Shown in pieces: positions 35,200 through 38,808 of a stretch of 38,808 bases of DNA. The notes under the pieces were generated by a model that worked only from the letters and a program-made list of their open reading frames with translations, was not told where the DNA came from and did not search any database. Every line of letters starts with the position of its first letter. Positions within the stretch are counted from its first letter, which is position 1. The DNA is taken from positions 1-38,808 of the forward strand of contig CADAKX010000028.1 of the NCBI GenBank assembly GCA_902788605.1. The letters run 5' to 3'. The translations under genes were made by a program, and so were the position numbers. The stretch comes from an uncultured Prevotellaceae bacterium. GTDB taxonomy: Bacteria; Bacteroidota; Bacteroidia; Bacteroidales; Bacteroidaceae.

Positions 35200-36783
35200 A
35201 TGAAATTACGAACACTTATAGCAATATTGATTATGATGACTTCGTGTAAAGGACAAACACGTGAGCCAGTGGTGCGCCCTGCCACCCAGGCTGACCGTTT
35301 CTATACGGGAGACCCCAAGGAACTGAGTGAAGAGGTGGATAGCCTGCTTTCAATGCATAATTCTCAATGCATCATGCATAATGATGTGGCTGCTATCATT
35401 GTGCCCCATGCAGGCTATTATTTCTCTGGCAATGTGGCTGCGTCTGCCTATATGACGCTGGATACCAAGACGCCGTATAAACGCATCTTCCTGCTGGGCC
35501 CCAGCCATCATGAATGGCTCGATGGTGCCTCCGTCAATAGCGAGGCCGACTATTACGCCACGCCTTTGGGACAAGTGAAGGTGGACCGTGAGATGGCTCA
35601 GCAGCTGATAGATGCCGATAGCGTGTTTACATACAAGCCCTCTGCCCATGAAAGTGAGCACTGTCTGGAGGTGCAGCTGCCTTTCCTGCAGCGCCGTTTT
35701 GAGGAAGTGCCTCCCATCGTACCTATCATTATCTCAACCAACGACTATCACAAGCTCAAGCGGATGGCCGAAATCTTAAAACCCTATTTCACGGACGAAA
35801 ACCTCTTTGTCATCAGTAGCGACTTCTCCCACTATCCCACCTATGATGATGCCTGCGAGGTGGACGCCATAACAGGTAAAGCCATTGAAACGGGCGATGT
35901 GGTGGCGTTTATCAAGGCCATCGAGACCAATGCCCAGCGAGGCATCCGCAAGCTGGCAACCAGTGCCTGTGGCGAGTTTGCCATTATCACATTGATGATG
36001 ATGCTCGACGACAGTTACTCGGTGAAGCATATCATGTATCAGAACTCAGGCGATATCGACGACCACGATCACAGCCGAGTGGTGGGCTATCACTCATTTG
36101 CAATTCTTCGCAGCGGACAGACACGGACGAACACGGACTTTGTGCTCTCCGAAGCGGACAAGAAGATGCTGAAGGATATCGCCCTGCAAAGCATCAAGGA
36201 CTCCCTCAACGGCAAGTCTGAGTCAGTCCGTGTTAGTCCGCTGCAAAAATATCCCATGAACGGCAAGTCTGAGTCAGTCCGCGTTAGTCCGCTGCAAAAA
36301 TATCCCATGAACGGCAAGTCTGAGTCAGTCCGTGTTAGTCCGCTGCAAAAATATCCCATGCTCAGCAAGAAGTGCGGCGCCTTCGTCTCCCTTCACAAGC
36401 ACGGCAGACTGCGTGGCTGTATCGGGCACTTTGGCGAGGACTACCCCCTCCATGAGATTGTGGCAGAGATGGCCCGTGCCGCCGCCTTCGAAGACCCCCG
36501 TTTTATGCCTGTGACCAGAGACGAACTCGACGATATCGATATCGAGATATCCGTGCTTACCCCCATGCGTCGCATCCAGAGTCTCGACGAGTTTCAGCTG
36601 CATCGTCACGGCATCTACATCAAGAAAGGACGCAGAAGCGGCACGTTCCTTCCCCAGGTGGCCGACGAGGTGAACTGGAGCAAGGAGGAGTTCGTGGGTC
36701 ATTGCTCTCAGGACAAGGCCGGTCTGGGATGGGATGGCTGGCGCGATGCCGAACTCTACGTTTACGAAGCAATCGTATTTTAG
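35200..36783 (+). CDS. amrB: AmmeMemoRadiSam MEMO-AMMECR1 fusion lipoprotein
   Basis: I start at the ATG at 35200 because it gives a lipoprotein signal (MKLRTLIAILIMMTSCKGQ, Cys16); an upstream in-frame ATG at 35173 does not. Residues 25-305 are a MEMO domain with putative metal ligands His70 (VPHAGYYFSG), His103/104 (GPSHHEW) and Cys257 (TSACGEF). Residues 315-527 are an AMMECR1 domain (LRGCIGHF, FLPQVADEVNWSKEEF). Between its first helix and the LRGCIG core sit three near-identical 17-residue repeats (337-387). Residues 51-62 (SMHNSQCIMHND) come from an AT-rich intergenic-type repeat. Partner of the radical SAM gene behind it; the function of the system is unknown. Confidence 0.88.
   Translation: MKLRTLIAILIMMTSCKGQTREPVVRPATQADRFYTGDPKELSEEVDSLLSMHNSQCIMHNDVAAIIVPHAGYYFSGNVAASAYMTLDTKTPYKRIFLLGPSHHEWLDGASVNSEADYYATPLGQVKVDREMAQQLIDADSVFTYKPSAHESEHCLEVQLPFLQRRFEEVPPIVPIIISTNDYHKLKRMAEILKPYFTDENLFVISSDFSHYPTYDDACEVDAITGKAIETGDVVAFIKAIETNAQRGIRKLATSACGEFAIITLMMMLDDSYSVKHIMYQNSGDIDDHDHSRVVGYHSFAILRSGQTRTNTDFVLSEADKKMLKDIALQSIKDSLNGKSESVRVSPLQKYPMNGKSESVRVSPLQKYPMNGKSESVRVSPLQKYPMLSKKCGAFVSLHKHGRLRGCIGHFGEDYPLHEIVAEMARAAAFEDPRFMPVTRDELDDIDIEISVLTPMRRIQSLDEFQLHRHGIYIKKGRRSGTFLPQVADEVNWSKEEFVGHCSQDKAGLGWDGWRDAELYVYEAIVF
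36116..36138. repeat. ACACGGAC-type dispersed repeat inside a gene
   Basis: GACACGGACGAACACGGAC, preceded by GCAGCGGA, lies in the coding sequence between the MEMO and AMMECR1 domains. The reverse complement of a related form occurs inside each 51-bp tandem unit downstream, and another relative fills the gap after the gene (36784-36810). Confidence 0.5.
36208..36360 (+). repeat. Three 51-bp in-frame tandem repeats
   Basis: Copies at 36208-36258, 36259-36309 and 36310-36360, each encoding NGKSESVRVSPLQKYPM. The only difference is one synonymous change (CGT to CGC) in the second copy, indicating recent expansion. They lengthen a surface loop of the AMMECR1 domain. Confidence 0.92.
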
Positions 36784-36810
36784 CGAACACGGATTCCACG
36801 GATTTTACGG
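36784..36810. repeat. CGGATT-type dispersed repeat in the intergenic gap
   Basis: GCGAACACGGATTCCACGG followed by ATTTTACGG fills the whole 27-base gap between the MEMO-AMMECR1 gene and the radical SAM gene. It is built of ACACGGA/CCACGGA/TTACGGA units. Confidence 0.5.
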
Positions 36811-37677
36811 ATGAAAGAGTGCAGGTATTATCAGAAGTTGGAGGGTGGGGCAGTCGAGTGTCAGCTCTGTCCGCACCACTGCCATATTGCCGATGGAAAG
36901 ACAGGCCGCTGTCGCAGTCGGCGCAATGATGGCGGTATCCTTCTTAGCGAGGTCTATGCCAAGCCCTGTTCCCTGGCCATCGACCCCATCGAGAAAAAGC
37001 CGCTCTACCATTTCCATCCTGGCACACAGTGCCTCTCTCTCGCCTGCACAGGTTGTAACTTCCGTTGTCTGAACTGTCAGAATCACGATATCTCACAGGC
37101 ATTGCCCACCGATGTCCCTTACTATGATCTGTCGCCCGAGGCACTCGTTGCTCTTTGCCAGAAACACCATTGCCCTGGCATTGCCTATACCTACACCGAG
37201 CCACTTACCTATATCGAATATATCACGGACTGTGCCCGCCTGGCTCATGAGGCAGGCCTTTGGAATATCCTCGTCACGGCGGGATACGTCTGTCAGCAGC
37301 CCCTCCACGACCTGCTCCCTTATCTCGATGCCGCCAATGTAGACCTCAAGTCCTTCAGCGATGATATCTACATGCACGTCAGTGGCGGACATCTTCAGCC
37401 CGTCCTCGATACCATTGTTGCCATGCGCGATGCAGGCGTATGGCTCGAAATCACCAATCTCCTGATTCCTGGCGTCAACGACGATATGGACATGATACGC
37501 CAGATGTGTCGTTGGTTAAGAGAAAACCACCTGGCTGAGGCTCCCCTGCATTTCAGTCGCTTCTTCCCTCGCTACCAGATGCAAGATATACCGCCAACAC
37601 CCCTGCATACCCTTCAAGAAGCCAAGCGTATTGCCGAGGCCGAAGGCATCATGCATGTGTATCTGGGGAATGTGTAA
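36811..37677 (+). CDS. amrS: AmmeMemoRadiSam system radical SAM enzyme
   Basis: A 288-residue cytoplasmic radical SAM protein. The [4Fe-4S] cluster motif CNFRCLNC has cysteines 82, 86 and 89 (CxxxCxxC). An N-terminal cysteine group (Cys17, 20, 24, 34: CQLCPHHCHIADGKTGRCRS) is typical of this subfamily, related to pyruvate-formate-lyase activating enzymes. TYTEPLTYIEY and VDLKSFSDDIYMHVSGG are further family signatures. It regularly accompanies MEMO and AMMECR1 domain proteins; the substrate is unknown. Note that the MEMO-AMMECR1 partner is a predicted lipoprotein while this enzyme has no export signal. Confidence 0.93.
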   Translation: MKECRYYQKLEGGAVECQLCPHHCHIADGKTGRCRSRRNDGGILLSEVYAKPCSLAIDPIEKKPLYHFHPGTQCLSLACTGCNFRCLNCQNHDISQALPTDVPYYDLSPEALVALCQKHHCPGIAYTYTEPLTYIEYITDCARLAHEAGLWNILVTAGYVCQQPLHDLLPYLDAANVDLKSFSDDIYMHVSGGHLQPVLDTIVAMRDAGVWLEITNLLIPGVNDDMDMIRQMCRWLRENHLAEAPLHFSRFFPRYQMQDIPPTPLHTLQEAKRIAEAEGIMHVYLGNV

Positions 37678-37756
37678 ATTCCCTCTTTGGTAGCAAGACG
37701 CTCGCCTGTCCCTTCTGTACTGAACAAAATATTTGGGAAGTTTAGAAAAACAATAA

Positions 37757-37790
37757 TCGGGCGAGCCACGTGTTGTGACTCGCCCATTTT
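37757..37790. terminator. Terminator hairpin after the radical SAM gene
   Basis: GGGCGAG (37759-37765) pairs with CTCGCCC (37779-37785), with an inner CAC/GTG, followed by ATTTTGC on the plus strand. It can end the AmmeMemoRadiSam transcript and perhaps the minus-strand smalltalk transcript. Confidence 0.65.
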
Positions 37791-37816
37791 GCTCGTGGAG
37801 TTTTTAACGTACAGTC

Positions 37817-37880
37817 TATCCTCGCACCTCGTACCTCGAAACTACCCTCGCACCTCCGCACCCCCGCACCTCCGTACCTT
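37817..37880. repeat. C-rich degenerate repeat
   Basis: Units of the type CCTCGCACCTCGTACCTCG and CTCCGCACCCCCGCACCTCC repeated about eight times. It lies directly beyond the 3' end of the smalltalk gene. A second repeat family of the same build as the CATCAGCC one, but with a different unit. Confidence 0.65.
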
Positions 37881-37886
37881 CGAATT

Positions 37887-37985
37887 TTACACTCCCATGC
37901 AGCTGGTGGTGCCCAGCGTGGTGAGGATTGCTGTGATGATGCTTGCAAGAATCTGCAAGAGTGTCTTTACGCCTTCTTTCTTCAT
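37887..37985 (-). CDS. Smalltalk protein
   Basis: A 32-residue protein, MKKEGVKTLLQILASIITAI followed by LTTLGTTSCMGV. It matches the small Bacteroidota 'smalltalk' family: a basic start, one hydrophobic helix and a conserved TSCM near the end that could be a lipidation cysteine. Family members usually lie downstream of an HU-like gene and upstream of an N-acetylmuramoyl-L-alanine amidase. Here the HU-like gene is present (broken) upstream on the same strand, but no amidase follows; a C-rich repeat and a terminator occupy that place. Function unknown. Confidence 0.85.
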   Translation of the reverse strand: MKKEGVKTLLQILASIITAILTTLGTTSCMGV

Positions 37986-38110
37986 AGTCGTTTAGTTTTT
38001 AAGGTTAAAATTTCATTTTGACTTTTCTCTCGCTCAGCCATTCATGCAAGCATGATGGCGTTCGCTTAATCGAAAAGTTAATACTTAGATTAGGTTTTTG
38101 ATTAGAGGTG

Positions 38111-38203
38111 AGGGCCTCAGCCATCAGCCTTCAGCCCTCTTCCTTCAGCCATCAGCCTTCAGCCCTCAGCCATCAGCCCTCAGCCATCAGCCTTCAGCCC
38201 TCA
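38111..38203. repeat. Dispersed repeat, inverted copy
   Basis: Runs of CCTCAGCCATCAGCC, CTTCAGCC and CTCTTCCTTCAGCC, the reverse complement of the GGCTGATGG/GGCTGAGGG units at 120-5415. It starts exactly at the stop codon of the HU-like gene, as copies 1 and 3 do with their neighbouring genes. Confidence 0.8.
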
Positions 38204-38747
38204 CTAATCGTTTTCGTTTCCGCCGCCTGAGGGTGGGGTGGTGCCGCCCTGGTTCTCATTGCCGCCCTGGTTCTGGCTGCCACTACCATTTTCGTTTTGG
38301 TTTTGGTTTTCGTTACCAGACGCTCCGCTCTCTTCGCCCGTCAGCTCGCTATACAGCTGGGTACTGAGGGTTGCGCCCTGGCGCATGGCCGAAGCCTTAT
38401 AGACTGACTTCTTGCTCTGGTCGGCCAGGAACGAGATGCCCAGTCGGGTGACGGCATCGTTGGCGCTGAAATCCTTGGCGTTGTCGACGCCCTTCGAGCT
38501 GAGCCTTCACCTTGTAGCCATCGGCCAGCATCTCCTGCATGCAGGTCTTGAGCTTGGTGATGACACCGATGACGACATCCTCGGTATACACAGAGCCGTG
38601 CTTCATGATGTGCTCGGCCATGTCAGCCAGGCTCAGCGTGCCTCGATAGATAATCTTACCGTAGGTCTTCTGCACCTGCTGGCGCTGCTCACCCTTCTTA
38701 CCAACGATCACTTTACGTTCCACTTTCTTAATTTCAATTGTTCCCAT
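38204..38747 (-). pseudogene. HU-like DNA-binding protein, broken by a small deletion
   Basis: The first 86 codons from 38747 (MGTIEIKKVERKVIVGKKGE ... EMLADGYKVKA) form the N-terminal part of a Bacteroidota HU-like DNA-binding protein with the usual SLADMAEHI-type helix. Around 38500-38506 the frame changes. The other frame then reads SSKGVDNAKDFSANDAVTRL, GISFLADQSKKSVYKASAMR and the Gly/Asn/Gln-rich tail ending at 38204. The family's 'LGTF'-type strand that should stand between KVKA and SSKGVDN is missing, so a segment of roughly 30-40 bases, not a multiple of three, has been lost. Upstream of the smalltalk gene, as is usual for this family. Confidence 0.75.
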
Positions 38748-38749
38748 AG

Positions 38750-38789
38750 TTTTGTTTTTGTGTTAAGTTAATAATTTTGTTTTTGTGTT
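38750..38789 (-). promoter_or_regulatory. A-rich leader with a direct repeat before the HU-like gene
   Basis: TTTTGTTTTTGTGTT occurs at 38750-38764 and again at 38775-38789 (AACACAAAAACAAAA on the transcribed sense). A/C-rich sequence before the start codon favours initiation in Bacteroidota. No promoter element is visible before the window ends. Confidence 0.45.
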
Positions 38790-38808
38790 GTTTGTGCCAT
38801 TTTGAGCG

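Noticed and set aside
36208-36360. CRISPR array
   Set aside because: The copies are contiguous, in frame and lack spacers; they are coding tandem repeats.

Overview
The window is a chromosomal segment of a member of the Bacteroidota, most likely Prevotella or a close relative. Most promoters carry the Bacteroidota -7 element (TAnnTTTG, usually followed by CA) with a TTG/TTGG about 20 bases upstream, and Shine-Dalgarno sites are generally absent. Lineage-typical genes are present: a short 287-residue primary sigma factor, a TamL-type lipoprotein, a 32-residue 'smalltalk' protein, an HU-like protein with a low-complexity tail, a LTD-OadG fusion, and a surface protein ending in the usual '...GIYIKRGKKVVIK' tail. 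The genus is an inference.

Left accessory part (1-10.8 kb). An off-edge minus-strand transcript starts near 80 behind an operator-like palindrome. A two-gene unit of small unknown proteins follows. A purine-rich dispersed repeat appears here (perfect 57-bp copies at 120 and 687) and returns at 4960, 5363 and 38111. A single-chain amino-acid ABC transporter (permease, solute-binding domain, ATPase in one polypeptide) follows a leader region with an Asn-rich reading frame. Behind it is a small gene graveyard: an internally deleted phosphotransferase-like gene and the first codons of a BadF/GlcNAc-kinase gene whose promoter now drives a cytidylate-kinase-like gene. After a palindrome-rich non-coding stretch come a frameshifted secreted protein, a small HELIH membrane protein, a 65-residue peptide, and a 1.15-kDa-residue-class (about 1150 residues) GLUG-repeat surface protein whose signal peptide is out of frame.

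Core part (10.8-33.3 kb). On the minus strand: patatin-like lipase, trmD, MFS transporter. On the plus strand: ligA with a B3/4-domain gene, then a seven-gene run of valS, an AspT/YidE-type transporter, the gamma, biotin-carrier and beta subunits of a Na+-pumping decarboxylase, TamL and a YycJ-like metallohydrolase. On the minus strand again: rpsA with a structured leader, a near-leaderless LuxR-type regulator, rpoD overlapping a conserved exported protein, and the periplasmic protease DegP/HtrA. A terminator-ended, hairpin-rich candidate small RNA lies at 30121-30250.

Right part (33.4-38.8 kb). RNase P RNA, a YihY/BrkB membrane protein, and a two-gene AmmeMemoRadiSam locus: a MEMO-AMMECR1 fusion predicted to be a lipoprotein and carrying three 51-bp tandem repeats, followed by its radical SAM partner. 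The window ends with an HU-like gene broken by a small deletion and a smalltalk gene, both on the minus strand and embedded in dispersed repeats.

Three otherwise well-formed genes (5430-6304, 7114-10594, 38204-38747) carry frame breaks. These may be true decay or consensus errors in the assembly. All functional calls come from reading the sequence and recalling families; no database search was run.
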